Part shown: positions 35,368 to 43,696 of the stretch, one piece after another
How the letters are laid out: each line of letters opens with the position of its first letter
Position numbering within the stretch: position 1 is the stretch's first letter
From: Jejuia sp049889775
Lineage (GTDB): Bacteria > Bacteroidota > Bacteroidia > Flavobacteriales > Flavobacteriaceae
Assembly (NCBI GenBank): GCA_049889775.1
Contig: JBMHCT010000020.1
Location: 186,001 to 250,000, forward strand
Length of the DNA stretch: 64,000 bases
Direction of reading: 5' to 3'
Notes under the pieces: model-generated
What the model saw: only the letters and a program-made list of their open reading frames with translations
Databases searched by the model: none
Told to the model about the DNA's origin: nothing
Translations under genes and position numbers: made by a program

Positions 35368-36033
35368 ATGAATGTAAATATTAGCAAAAGCTGGAAACCT
35401 TATTTAAGTAAGGAATTTGAAAAACCATATTTTGAAGCACTCGTAAATTTTGTAAAAGAAGAATATAGTAATTATAAGTGTTTCCCTCCTGGAAAAGAAA
35501 TTTTCAATGCCTTTAATTTTTGCTCTTTTGAGGATTTGAAGGTGGTGATAATTGGTCAGGATCCCTATCATGGCCCTAGTCAAGCAAATGGTTTATGTTT
35601 TTCTGTACAAGATGGTATACCTCATCCACCTTCACTAATTAATATTTTTAAAGAGATAGAAAATGATATGAGAATACCATATCCGAAAAGTGGCGATTTA
35701 ACACGTTGGGCAAAACAAGGCGTTTTATTGTTAAATGCTACATTAACCGTTCGGGCACATCAAGCAGGGAGTCATCAAAAGCAAGGTTGGGAAGAATTTA
35801 CAGATGCCGTTATCCAAATAATCTCTGAAAAAAAAGAAAATATTGTTTTTTTACTTTGGGGAGGGTATGCCAAACAAAAAATAAAACTGATCAATCCGAA
35901 TAAACATAATATATTAACCAGCGGACACCCTTCTCCTTTAAGTGCCAACAGAGGCTATTGGTTCGGTAACAAACACTTTAGTCAATGCAATTCAATCTTA
36001 AACTCTAAGCAACTAAAACAAATTACTTGGTAA
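35368..36033 (+). CDS. ung: Uracil-DNA glycosylase
   Basis: Family 1 UDG that removes uracil from DNA. 221 residues, normal length. The water-activating loop is VIIGQDPYHGPSQANGLCFSV, the Asn motif LLLNATLTVRAHQAGSH, and the DNA-intercalation loop TSGHPSPLSANRGYW. All catalytic residues are present. The start ATG abuts the holA stop with no spacer. Confidence 0.96.
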   Translation: MNVNISKSWKPYLSKEFEKPYFEALVNFVKEEYSNYKCFPPGKEIFNAFNFCSFEDLKVVIIGQDPYHGPSQANGLCFSVQDGIPHPPSLINIFKEIENDMRIPYPKSGDLTRWAKQGVLLLNATLTVRAHQAGSHQKQGWEEFTDAVIQIISEKKENIVFLLWGGYAKQKIKLINPNKHNILTSGHPSPLSANRGYWFGNKHFSQCNSILNSKQLKQITW

Positions 36034-36038
36034 GTCTA

Positions 36039-36218
36039 CTAGCTTCCAGTAGGAGCTAATTCTTCATCGAAATCTATACTACTATTTAATCTAGATTTTA
36101 ACAAAACAGGCTTTTTGTCTTGTTTAAGTGTTTTTTCAGTTTTGTTGCAACTGACTTTAAGTAAAATCAGATTCAGACTTACCAGTCCAAATAAAATAAG
36201 TGTAATTGTTAATAACAT
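36039..36218 (-). CDS. Small membrane-anchored protein, 59 residues
   Basis: Read directly from the gap between ung and menB. The frame starts ATG at 36218: MLLTITLILFGLVSLNLILL is one membrane helix, then KVSCNKTEKTLKQDKKPVLLKSRLNSSIDFDEELAPTGS is a soluble tail. The sequence is protein-like and unbroken, and its stop lies 5 bp from that of ung, leaving little room for anything else. No family recognised. Confidence 0.55.
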   Translation of the reverse strand: MLLTITLILFGLVSLNLILLKVSCNKTEKTLKQDKKPVLLKSRLNSSIDFDEELAPTGS

Positions 36219-36456
36219 AGGCTGCTCAGATTTAGATCGACAAACATACTAAAAAATACGATGAAATGCAAATCGTGAGGGGTTTAGTATAATTTTAACC
36301 CTAAATTAATAAAAAATATAGTACAAAAGTAATTCTATATATAAGCCTTCCTATTTTTACTAAATATACAAAATAATATCAAAATTTTGTTAATATGATG
36401 AAATTTCCCCTTAAAATTAAAATTTCATTAAAGCTTAATTTTAAGAGAATATCGCT

Positions 36457-36464
36457 TATTTTTG
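36457..36464 (+). promoter_or_regulatory. Putative -7 box of the men cluster
   Basis: TATTTTTG fits the Bacteroidota -7 consensus TAnnTTTG and lies 15 bp before the proposed menB ATG at 36480, implying a very short leader. No TTTG -33 box at normal spacing was found. It overlaps the alternative upstream starts, which favours the ATG at 36480. Confidence 0.35.
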
Positions 36465-36479
36465 ATGAAATTTTTTTCT

Positions 36480-37319
36480 ATGAAAGAACCTAAATGGGTC
36501 ACCATTAAAAGTTACGAGGATATCACTTATAAAAAGTGTAATGGTGTAGCAAGAATTGCCTTTAATCGTCCAAATGTTCGTAATGCTTTCAGACCTAAAA
36601 CTACCAGCGAATTGTATGATGCTTTTTATGATGCCAACGAAGATACATCTATTGGAGTTGTTTTACTTTCTGCGGAAGGCCCATCAACCAAAGACGGTGT
36701 ATTCTCGTTCTGTAGTGGAGGAGATCAAAAAGCAAGAGGTCATCAAGGTTATGTTGGAGAGGACGGATATCACCGCTTAAACATATTAGAAGTTCAGCGG
36801 TTAATACGCTTTATGCCTAAAGTGGTTATAGCTGTAGTACCAGGTTGGACTGTAGGTGGAGGTCATAGTCTACATGTGGTATGTGATTTAACTTTAGCAA
36901 GTAAAGAGCATGCTATTTTTAAACAAACTGATGCCGATGTTACTAGTTTCGATGGTGGTTATGGATCTGCTTATTTAGCTAAAATGGTAGGACAAAAAAA
37001 AGCAAGAGAAATATTCTTTTTAGGCAGAAATTACTCCGCGCAAGAAGCATATGAAATGGGAATGGTAAACGCGGTAATTCCGCACGAAAAGCTCGAGGCA
37101 ACTGCATATGAATGGGCACAAGAAATTTTGGAAAAATCACCAACATCTATCAAAATGCTCAAGTTTGCTATGAATTTAACAGATGATGGTATGGTAGGCC
37201 AGCAAGTATTTGCAGGTGAGGCTACACGACTAGCGTATATGACAGATGAAGCAAAAGAGGGTAGAAATGCGTTTTTAGAAAAGCGTAAGCCCAATTTTGA
37301 GAAAAAATGGATTCCATAA
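36480..37319 (+). CDS. menB: 1,4-dihydroxy-2-naphthoyl-CoA synthase MenB
   Basis: Crotonase-fold enzyme that closes o-succinylbenzoyl-CoA to DHNA-CoA in menaquinone synthesis. About 279 residues from the ATG at 36480 (MKEPKWVTIKSYEDITYKKC). Seen: FNRPNVRNAFRP, FCSGGDQKARG, GWTVGGGHSLHVVCDLTLAS, SFDGGYGSAYLAKMVGQKKAREI and MTDEAKEGRNAFLEKR. The stretch KQTDADVTSFDGG carries Asp where the E. coli enzyme has Gly (QTGPKVGSFDGG), matching the bicarbonate-independent class known from Mycobacterium. The stop overlaps the menA start (TAATG). First gene of the plus-strand men cluster. Confidence 0.95.
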   Translation: MKEPKWVTIKSYEDITYKKCNGVARIAFNRPNVRNAFRPKTTSELYDAFYDANEDTSIGVVLLSAEGPSTKDGVFSFCSGGDQKARGHQGYVGEDGYHRLNILEVQRLIRFMPKVVIAVVPGWTVGGGHSLHVVCDLTLASKEHAIFKQTDADVTSFDGGYGSAYLAKMVGQKKAREIFFLGRNYSAQEAYEMGMVNAVIPHEKLEATAYEWAQEILEKSPTSIKMLKFAMNLTDDGMVGQQVFAGEATRLAYMTDEAKEGRNAFLEKRKPNFEKKWIP

Positions 37320-38221
37320 TGGAGAAAATTTTAGTTTGGCTAGCCGCTATGCGGTTAAGAACCTTACCGCTTTCAGTATCTGGAATTGTTATTGCCACTA
37401 GTTTTGCTTATTACAATGGACATTTTGAGTGGAACATATTTTTATTAGCAATTTTAACTACAATAAGTTTACAGATTTTATCAAACCTTTCGAACGATTA
37501 TGGTGATGGCGTAAAAGGAACTGATAATGATGATAGGGTTGGCCCTGAACGTGCAATTCAAAGTGGTAAAATTACTCCAGCAGCAATGTTTGAAGCCATA
37601 AAGATTAATATCTTAGTTTGTATTGTATGCTCATTTATTTTGATTTTCACTTCATTTGGATCACAACATTTTTTCTTAACCTTAGTGTTTTTTGTGTTAG
37701 GTATTGGTGCCATTGTAGCGGCAATGCGATACACATTAGGTAGTAAGGCCTATGGCTATCGTGGTTTGGGAGATCTTTTCGTTTTTATTTTTTTTGGATT
37801 GGTTAGTGTTGTTGGCTGTTATGTGCTTTACGCTAAAAAAATAGATCACGTTGTTTTTTTACCTGCCGTTACAATTGGCCTATTAAGTGTCGCAGTTTTA
37901 AACCTTAATAATATGCGCGATATAGAATCTGATAAAATTTCAGGAAAAGAAACCCTTGCTGTTAAATTAGGTAACAAAAATGCAAAGACATATCATTTTT
38001 TTATTGTAATTGCCGCAATAGTGACATCAGCCGTATTTGGAATTTTATATTTTACATCGCCTTATTGTCTTTTATATTTTATAGCATATATCCCGTTATT
38101 TCTGCATTTAAAGAGAGTAAAAGAAATTAAAAACCCTAAAGATTTTGACCCTGAGTTAAAGAAGGTTGCACTATCAACGTTTTTATTGGCAACACTTTTA
38201 GCAATTGGTCATTTGATATAG
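37319..38221 (+). CDS. menA: 1,4-dihydroxy-2-naphthoate polyprenyltransferase MenA
   Basis: UbiA-family membrane prenyltransferase that makes demethylmenaquinone. About 300 residues with some eight hydrophobic helices. The two Asp-rich motifs are NDYGDGVKGTDNDDRVGP and NNMRDIESDKISGKETLAVKLG. An ATG four codons upstream (37307) is in frame; I choose 37319 because its A is the last base of the menB stop, giving TAATG coupling and the start MEKILVWLAAMRLRTLPLS. Confidence 0.94.
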   Translation: MEKILVWLAAMRLRTLPLSVSGIVIATSFAYYNGHFEWNIFLLAILTTISLQILSNLSNDYGDGVKGTDNDDRVGPERAIQSGKITPAAMFEAIKINILVCIVCSFILIFTSFGSQHFFLTLVFFVLGIGAIVAAMRYTLGSKAYGYRGLGDLFVFIFFGLVSVVGCYVLYAKKIDHVVFLPAVTIGLLSVAVLNLNNMRDIESDKISGKETLAVKLGNKNAKTYHFFIVIAAIVTSAVFGILYFTSPYCLLYFIAYIPLFLHLKRVKEIKNPKDFDPELKKVALSTFLLATLLAIGHLI

Positions 38222-38287
38222 TTTATATTTATCTTCCAATAGCACTTACTTCAAAAATCATTATTTTAGTAAATAAACTTCAATGAT

Positions 38288-38965
38288 ATGAAAATCACAT
38301 TTTACGGTCATGCCAGTTTAGGTATCGAAATTGATCAAACCAATATTTTAGTAGACCCTTTTATATCTGGAAATCCAAAAGCTGATAGTATTAATATCGA
38401 TACTTTAAAGGCAGATTATATTCTGGTTACACATGCACACCAAGACCATATTTTAGACGTTGAAGCTATTGCTAAACGAACAAATGCTACTATTGTTTCC
38501 AATTATGAAATTGCTACATATTACGGAAATATGGGCTTAAATAACCATCCAATGAATCACGGAGGGAAGTGGGGATTTGATTTTGGTATTGTAAAATATG
38601 TCAATGCCATTCACACTTCTTCTTTTCCGGATGGAAGTTATGGCGGGCAACCAGGTGGTTTTATAATTAAAACAGCTTCAAAAACTATCTATATTGCAGG
38701 TGATACCGCGCTTACTTACGATATGAAATTAATTGGCAAAAATTACGATTTAGATTTAGTTGTTTTGCCTATCGGAGATAATTTCACCATGGGAATGGAT
38801 GATGCACTAATCGCTTCTGACTTTTTAAAGTGCGATAAAGTTCTTGGCTATCATTATGACACCTTTGGATATATTGAGATTGATAAAGTAAAAGCGAAAG
38901 CAAAATTTGATGCAGAATTAAAAACATTAAGACTTTTGGAAATTGGACAATCCATGGATGTTTAA
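38288..38965 (+). CDS. UPF0173-type metallo-beta-lactamase-fold hydrolase
   Basis: 225 residues, cytoplasmic. The metal motif is VTHAHQDHILD, with further ligands in NAIHTSSF, AGDTALTYD and GYHYDTF. The start MKITFYGHASLGIEI is typical of the UPF0173 (YtkL-like) group, whose substrate is unknown. It lies between menA and menC in the same direction, after a 66-bp gap. A role in menaquinone synthesis is not known for this family; position alone suggests it is worth testing. Confidence 0.88.
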   Translation: MKITFYGHASLGIEIDQTNILVDPFISGNPKADSINIDTLKADYILVTHAHQDHILDVEAIAKRTNATIVSNYEIATYYGNMGLNNHPMNHGGKWGFDFGIVKYVNAIHTSSFPDGSYGGQPGGFIIKTASKTIYIAGDTALTYDMKLIGKNYDLDLVVLPIGDNFTMGMDDALIASDFLKCDKVLGYHYDTFGYIEIDKVKAKAKFDAELKTLRLLEIGQSMDV

Positions 38966-38986
38966 TTACCTTCTTCAATATATATA

Positions 38987-39676
38987 ATGCGTAATATTCT
39001 AATACTTCTTTTTTTTACGAGTATTTCTTTTTCAAGTCAATCTCAAGTTGAGAAGTCCACCACTGGTGCTTGGTATATGTATTTTTACAACCATCAATTT
39101 AAGGATAGTCAATTTGGTATTCAAGGTGACTTGCAATACCGAAATTGGAATATCTTAGGAGATTTGGAACAGTTATTAATTCGTTCGGGCATAACTTATA
39201 AACCAAAAAATGCCAATATTCTTTTCACTTTGGGTTATGCCAATATTACCACAGGAGTTTTTGGGGATAGTAAAGCCACGACGGGAGAAAATAGAATATA
39301 CCAAGAAGCCTTAATACCTCAAAAATTAGGTAGCCGTTTTCTTTTAACACACAGATTTAGGTATGAGCAGCGTTTTGTTGAAAACCAAGACTTTAGAACG
39401 CGTTATCGCTATAACTTGTTTTTAAATGTTCCGCTCAATGATACAGCATTAACCACAAAAACAACCTACATAGCACTTTATAATGAACTTTTTATCAACG
39501 GTCAGACCGATATAGGCGATGGCAGAACGGTGCAATTATTTGATAGAAATAGAACGTATTTAGGTTTAGGTTATGTTATTAAAAAAGGTAAGCGTATACA
39601 GTTGGGATGGATGAATCAAAAAACTGTAAATTGGGGAAAAGGTCAGCTCCAACTAAGTTTTCATCATTCTTTTTAA
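38987..39676 (+). CDS. DUF2490 outer-membrane-like beta-barrel protein
   Basis: 229 residues with signal peptide (MRNILILLFFTSISFSSQSQ). The rest is amphipathic strands: GAWYMYFYNHQF, FGIQGDLQYRNWNILGDLEQLLIRSGITY, LLTHRFRYEQRF and RIQLGWMNQKTVNWGKGQLQLSFHHSF, ending in aromatic Phe as outer-membrane barrels do. This matches DUF2490. It starts 21 bp after the UPF0173 gene and ends 4 bp before menC. Confidence 0.85.
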   Translation: MRNILILLFFTSISFSSQSQVEKSTTGAWYMYFYNHQFKDSQFGIQGDLQYRNWNILGDLEQLLIRSGITYKPKNANILFTLGYANITTGVFGDSKATTGENRIYQEALIPQKLGSRFLLTHRFRYEQRFVENQDFRTRYRYNLFLNVPLNDTALTTKTTYIALYNELFINGQTDIGDGRTVQLFDRNRTYLGLGYVIKKGKRIQLGWMNQKTVNWGKGQLQLSFHHSF

Positions 39677-39680
39677 ATAT

Positions 39681-40715
39681 ATGAAAGCATATTTTGAGCC
39701 GTATTCATTAAAGTTTAAACAGGCTAGTGGCACCTCTAGAGGCGTTTTAAAAACCAAAGAAACTTGGTTTTTAATTATCGAAAACAATGGTAAACGAGGG
39801 GTAGGAGAGTGTGGTATGTTTAAAGGGTTGTCTGTTGATGATAGACCCGATTATGAAAAGAAACTTCAATGGATATGTGATAATATTAATCTTGGACTCA
39901 AAGTATTACTTTTAGAATTGCAGCAATTTCCAAGTATTCAATTTGGATTAGAAATGGCCTTTGCGGCATTGGAAAGCAACAACGGCTATGATTTATTTCC
40001 TTCAGAATTTACTAAAGGTGAAGCTTCAATTTCAATTAACGGATTAATATGGATGGGATCTGAAGAGTTCATGAAACAACAGATTGTTGAGAAAATTAAT
40101 GCCGGATTCACCTGTATCAAAATGAAAATTGGAGCTATCGATTTTCAAACTGAAATTGACCTATTAAAGTCTATTCGAAACGAGTTTTCTCCAACAGATA
40201 TTGAATTAAGAGTAGATGCGAATGGCGCTTTTAAGCCAAAAGATGCCTTAGAAAAACTTAAAATACTTTCCGACCTTGATTTACATTCCATTGAACAGCC
40301 CATAAAGCAAGGACAAACTGAAGCAATGGCAGAACTTTGTGAATTTACAACACTACCCATAGCTTTGGATGAAGAATTGATTGGTGTTTTTGATGTAACG
40401 GAAAAGCAAAGACTATTACAAACAATTCGTCCGCAATACATTATATTGAAACCTACTTTAGTTGGTGGTTTTAATGGTAGTGATGAATGGATTGAAGCGG
40501 CAGCTAAAACCAATATAGGTTGGTGGATAACGAGTGCTTTAGAAAGCAATATAGGCTTGAATGCTATAGCGCAATATACATTTACGAAAAATAATCCGCT
40601 ACCGCAGGGTTTAGGGACTGGTAGTTTATTTACTAATAATTTTGATTCGCCTTTATCGGTTGAAAGCGGATATTTAAAATATGATAAAACAAAACATTGG
40701 AATTTTAATTTATAA
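39681..40715 (+). CDS. menC: o-Succinylbenzoate synthase MenC
   Basis: Enolase-superfamily dehydratase of the menaquinone pathway. 344 residues. The catalytic lysines are in TCIKMKIGAIDF. Metal ligands are Asp in LRVDANGAF, Glu in SIEQPIKQG and Asp in ALDEELIG; the second lysine side is IILKPTLVGGF. The N-terminal capping domain is SGTSRGVLKTKETWFLIIE. All expected residues are present. It starts 4 bp after the DUF2490 gene and ends 2 bp before the CPBP gene, so it is clearly within one transcription unit. Confidence 0.94.
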   Translation: MKAYFEPYSLKFKQASGTSRGVLKTKETWFLIIENNGKRGVGECGMFKGLSVDDRPDYEKKLQWICDNINLGLKVLLLELQQFPSIQFGLEMAFAALESNNGYDLFPSEFTKGEASISINGLIWMGSEEFMKQQIVEKINAGFTCIKMKIGAIDFQTEIDLLKSIRNEFSPTDIELRVDANGAFKPKDALEKLKILSDLDLHSIEQPIKQGQTEAMAELCEFTTLPIALDEELIGVFDVTEKQRLLQTIRPQYIILKPTLVGGFNGSDEWIEAAAKTNIGWWITSALESNIGLNAIAQYTFTKNNPLPQGLGTGSLFTNNFDSPLSVESGYLKYDKTKHWNFNL

Positions 40716-40717
40716 TT

Positions 40718-41674
40718 ATGTACATAGAACAGGCGTATAAAGGACTAACAGATGCATGGAGATACATTGTAGGCGCAATACTAATTTTTGTAGCGTGGCA
40801 AATACTAGGAGCAATTCCGCTTATTGCTGGATTATTTATAAAAGTTGATGGCTTGGAAAATTTTCCAGCTGATATTCCTGGAATGGTAGAACTTTTAGGT
40901 AATAATCTATTTCTGTTTTTAATGCTAATTTCTTTTGCCATAGGACTTGTAGCTGTTTTTATCGGCTCTAAATATCTTCATAATTTATCTTTGAAAAACT
41001 TAACTACTTCAAGGTCTAAGATTGATTGGAAACGGTTTTGGTTTATCTTTATACTATGGGGTGGAATTACCAGTACTTTAGTGGTGATAGATTATCTCTT
41101 CATATCGCCTGAAAGCTATGAGTGGAATTTTAAGTTATATCCATTTTTAATTCTTTTAACTCTTGGGATTTTGCTACTGCCATTACAAACCAGTTTTGAA
41201 GAATACCTTTTTAGAGGTTATGGGATGCATTTTTTAGGAACTGTATCAAAAAATAAATGGCTGCCTTTAGTTGTAACCTCCATAACGTTTGGACTAATGC
41301 ATATTTTTAATCCAGAGGTTGCAACATTAGGTCCGATAATTATGGTGTATTATATTGGGACTGGTTTATTTCTAGGAATTGTAACATTAATGGATGACGG
41401 ATTAGAGTTAGCGCTTGGATTTCACTTTGCCAATAATTTATTTACAGCACTATTGGTAACAGCAGATTGGACCGCTTTGCAGACCGATAGCATACTCATA
41501 GATATTAGTGATCCGAAGGAAATGGTAATTTCAGAAATAATTGTTCCTGTATTAATTATCTTTCCAATTCTTTTATTTATTTTGGCTAAGAAATACAAAT
41601 GGAGCAACTGGAAGGATAAATTACTTGGTCCTGTGGTTGAACCGGCAAAAGAAGATTACAAAATTTTAGAGTAG
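40718..41674 (+). CDS. CPBP-family intramembrane metalloprotease
   Basis: 318 residues with about seven to eight membrane helices. The Abi/CAAX-protease motifs are FEEYLFRGYGMHF (EExxxR), TFGLMHIFNPE and LGFHFANNLF (HxxxN/B). Such proteins cut prenylated or other membrane substrates and are often linked to bacteriocin immunity. It is embedded between menC and menE with gaps of 2 and 9 bp; why it travels with menaquinone genes is unknown. Confidence 0.9.
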   Translation: MYIEQAYKGLTDAWRYIVGAILIFVAWQILGAIPLIAGLFIKVDGLENFPADIPGMVELLGNNLFLFLMLISFAIGLVAVFIGSKYLHNLSLKNLTTSRSKIDWKRFWFIFILWGGITSTLVVIDYLFISPESYEWNFKLYPFLILLTLGILLLPLQTSFEEYLFRGYGMHFLGTVSKNKWLPLVVTSITFGLMHIFNPEVATLGPIIMVYYIGTGLFLGIVTLMDDGLELALGFHFANNLFTALLVTADWTALQTDSILIDISDPKEMVISEIIVPVLIIFPILLFILAKKYKWSNWKDKLLGPVVEPAKEDYKILE

Positions 41675-41683
41675 TACGATTAC

Positions 41684-42763
41684 ATGACTCCAGATTACAC
41701 CAAAGTTCACAACAAATTTAAATTAGAAGGCTTTCACTACAACCATGAAGATTTAATGGAAGTAGCCTACAGTTTTGTAAAAGAAGGGATGCCTTATCAG
41801 CAAGAATTAGGGAGTTTTCTTTTAGACTGGTTAGATAACAAAGATTATATAAAAGTAAGAACATCAGGTTCTACAGGAAAACCTAAAGTTTTGAAAATCA
41901 AAAAGCAAGCTATGGTGAATTCAGCCATAACTACAGGTGATTTTTTTAAATTGGAACCAGGAAAAAAGGTGCTAAACTGCTTACCTTCAAACTTTATTGC
42001 CGGAAAAATGATGATGGTAAGAGCAATTGTTTTAGGTTTAGAAGTAGATATGGTTGTTCCCTCATCTTTACCACGCATTGATTATGAAAAGGATTATGAT
42101 TTTTGTGCGTTTACGCCAATGCAACTAAAGAATTTCGCCAAATATTTAAAATCTATTAAAACTGTAATTGTTGGAGGCGGTCGCGTTTCTAATCATATTA
42201 AAGATTTGATTAGAGATAAAAAGCCTCAAGTTTATGAAACTTACGGTATGACGGAAACAGTATCTCATATTGCCGTTAAAAAATTGAATCACTTATCTGG
42301 TGATGACACCGATAAATATTTTACAACATTACCTAATGTTAGCATTTCTAAAGATGAAAGAGGCTGTTTGGTAATTGATGCACCCAACATTTCCGATGAA
42401 AAAATTGTGACTAATGATCTTGTAGTTATTCATACGGACAATCGTTTTGAATGGATAGGTCGTTATGATAATATGATAAACACGGGCGGCATTAAAGTGT
42501 TTCCTGAACAAATAGAAGCGAAGTTACAGGATAAAATGAAAGGGCAACAGTTCTTTATTCATGGTATTGAGGATGACACACTCGGGGAAAAAGTAGTTAT
42601 GGTAATTGAAGGGGGAGAAAAGCCAGTTGATAACACTTTATTCGAATCCTTAAGTAAGTATGAAAAACCAAAATCCATTTTCTTTACTAGACGATTTAAA
42701 GAAACGGCTTCAGGAAAAATTCATCGTGCAAAAACGATAGAGGCGATACTTAACGCCTCTTAA
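41684..42763 (+). CDS. menE: o-Succinylbenzoate-CoA ligase MenE
   Basis: AMP-forming acyl-CoA ligase that activates o-succinylbenzoate before MenB. 359 residues, shorter than the about 450-490 of enterobacterial or Bacillus MenE, mostly at the N-terminus. The P-loop is VRTSGSTGKPKVLKIKK, A5 is VYETYGMTET, A7/A8 ERFEWIGRYDNMINTGGIKVFPEQIE-like (FEWIGRYDNMINTGGIK), and A10 has Lys in KETASGKIHRAKT. All motifs needed for the adenylation reaction are there. A 7-bp-stem hairpin overlaps its last codons (42739-42760). Confidence 0.92.
   Translation: MTPDYTKVHNKFKLEGFHYNHEDLMEVAYSFVKEGMPYQQELGSFLLDWLDNKDYIKVRTSGSTGKPKVLKIKKQAMVNSAITTGDFFKLEPGKKVLNCLPSNFIAGKMMMVRAIVLGLEVDMVVPSSLPRIDYEKDYDFCAFTPMQLKNFAKYLKSIKTVIVGGGRVSNHIKDLIRDKKPQVYETYGMTETVSHIAVKKLNHLSGDDTDKYFTTLPNVSISKDERGCLVIDAPNISDEKIVTNDLVVIHTDNRFEWIGRYDNMINTGGIKVFPEQIEAKLQDKMKGQQFFIHGIEDDTLGEKVVMVIEGGEKPVDNTLFESLSKYEKPKSIFFTRRFKETASGKIHRAKTIEAILNAS
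42739..42760 (+). terminator. Hairpin at the end of menE, without T-run
   Basis: Perfect arms AGAGGCG (42739-42745) and CGCCTCT (42754-42760) within the last codons of menE. No U-tract follows, so it may stabilise the transcript end rather than terminate; a degraded REP palindrome follows at 42775. Confidence 0.4.
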
Positions 42764-42774
42764 ATTGAAATGCC

Positions 42775-42795
42775 ATTCTGAACTTGTTTTAGAAT
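42775..42795 (+). repeat. REP-like palindrome, copy 3 (degraded)
   Basis: Arms ATTCTGAA and TTTAGAAT pair with one wobble around CTTGT, the same loop as at 4820. It lies between the convergent menE and yebC genes. Confidence 0.55.
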
Positions 42796-42882
42796 CTTTT
42801 CCCTTTTATATCAGAAGTTTAAATGACTTACTATTATCTTAAAAATTGCAATAGACCATATAGAATAGGCTTATAAAAAGAA

Positions 42883-43626
42883 CTAAGCTGTTTCCTGCAT
42901 CGTATGATATACATTCTGTACATCATCATCCTCTTCTAGTTTTTCAAGCAACTTTTCAACATCAATCGCTTGTTCTGGTGAAATAGTTTTAGTTACTTGA
43001 GGAATACGTTCAAAACCAGAGGACAAAATTTCAATATCGTTTTCTTCTAAATAGGCCTGAATCTTACCAAAACTTTCAAAAGGGGCATAAATCATCACAC
43101 TATTTACTTCGTTTCCATCTGCATCTTCATCGGTATCTTCAAAAATTTCTTCAACCCCAAAATCAATAAGCTCCAACTCTAATTCCTCCAAATCTAAACC
43201 TTCTCCTTTAATTTTAAAGTTACAGGTATGATCAAACATAAATACCACAGAACCTGAAGTACCTAAACTGCCATCGCATTTATTAAAATAACTTCTTACG
43301 TTGGCTACAGTTCGCGTATTATTATCGGTTGCTGTCTCAACCAAAACCGCAATACCGTGTGGTGCGTAGCCTTCAAAAACAACTTCTTTATAATCGCCTT
43401 GGCTTTTATCTGATGCGCGTTTAATAGCGCGCTCAATATTATCCTTTGGCATGTTTACAGATTTTGCATTCTGTATCACTGCTCTCAATCTGGAATTGCT
43501 ATCAGGATCTGGACCTCCTTCTTTTACAGCCATTACAATATCTTTACCAATACGCGTAAATGCTTTGCTCATGGCAGACCAACGTTTCATTTTTCTTGCT
43601 TTTCTAAATTCAAAAGCTCTTCCCAT
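42883..43626 (-). CDS. yebC: YebC/PmpR/TACO1 family protein
   Basis: 247 residues. The N-terminus MGRAFEFRKARKMKRWSAMSKAFTRIGKDIVMAVKEGG, then NSRLRAVIQNAKSVNMPKDNIERAIKRAS and YEGYAPHG-type EGYAPHGIAVLVE are family signatures. The acidic middle and C-terminal (VEKLLEKLEEDDDVQNVYHTM) segments complete the three-domain fold. The family was annotated as a DNA-binding regulator; related proteins have been linked to translation of difficult sequences. Alone on its transcript, start ATG 43626. Confidence 0.93.
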   Translation of the reverse strand: MGRAFEFRKARKMKRWSAMSKAFTRIGKDIVMAVKEGGPDPDSNSRLRAVIQNAKSVNMPKDNIERAIKRASDKSQGDYKEVVFEGYAPHGIAVLVETATDNNTRTVANVRSYFNKCDGSLGTSGSVVFMFDHTCNFKIKGEGLDLEELELELIDFGVEEIFEDTDEDADGNEVNSVMIYAPFESFGKIQAYLEENDIEILSSGFERIPQVTKTISPEQAIDVEKLLEKLEEDDDVQNVYHTMQETA

Positions 43627-43696
43627 AATAGTTTGTTTTTACAAATCCCCGATAAGGATATTTTAAAATTAGGCGTAAATTTAATAAAAAACTGAG

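Noticed and set aside
40718..41674. Bacteriocin immunity locus
   Set aside because: CPBP proteases are sometimes linked to immunity, but no small peptide, exporter or maturation gene is nearby; the context is menaquinone synthesis.
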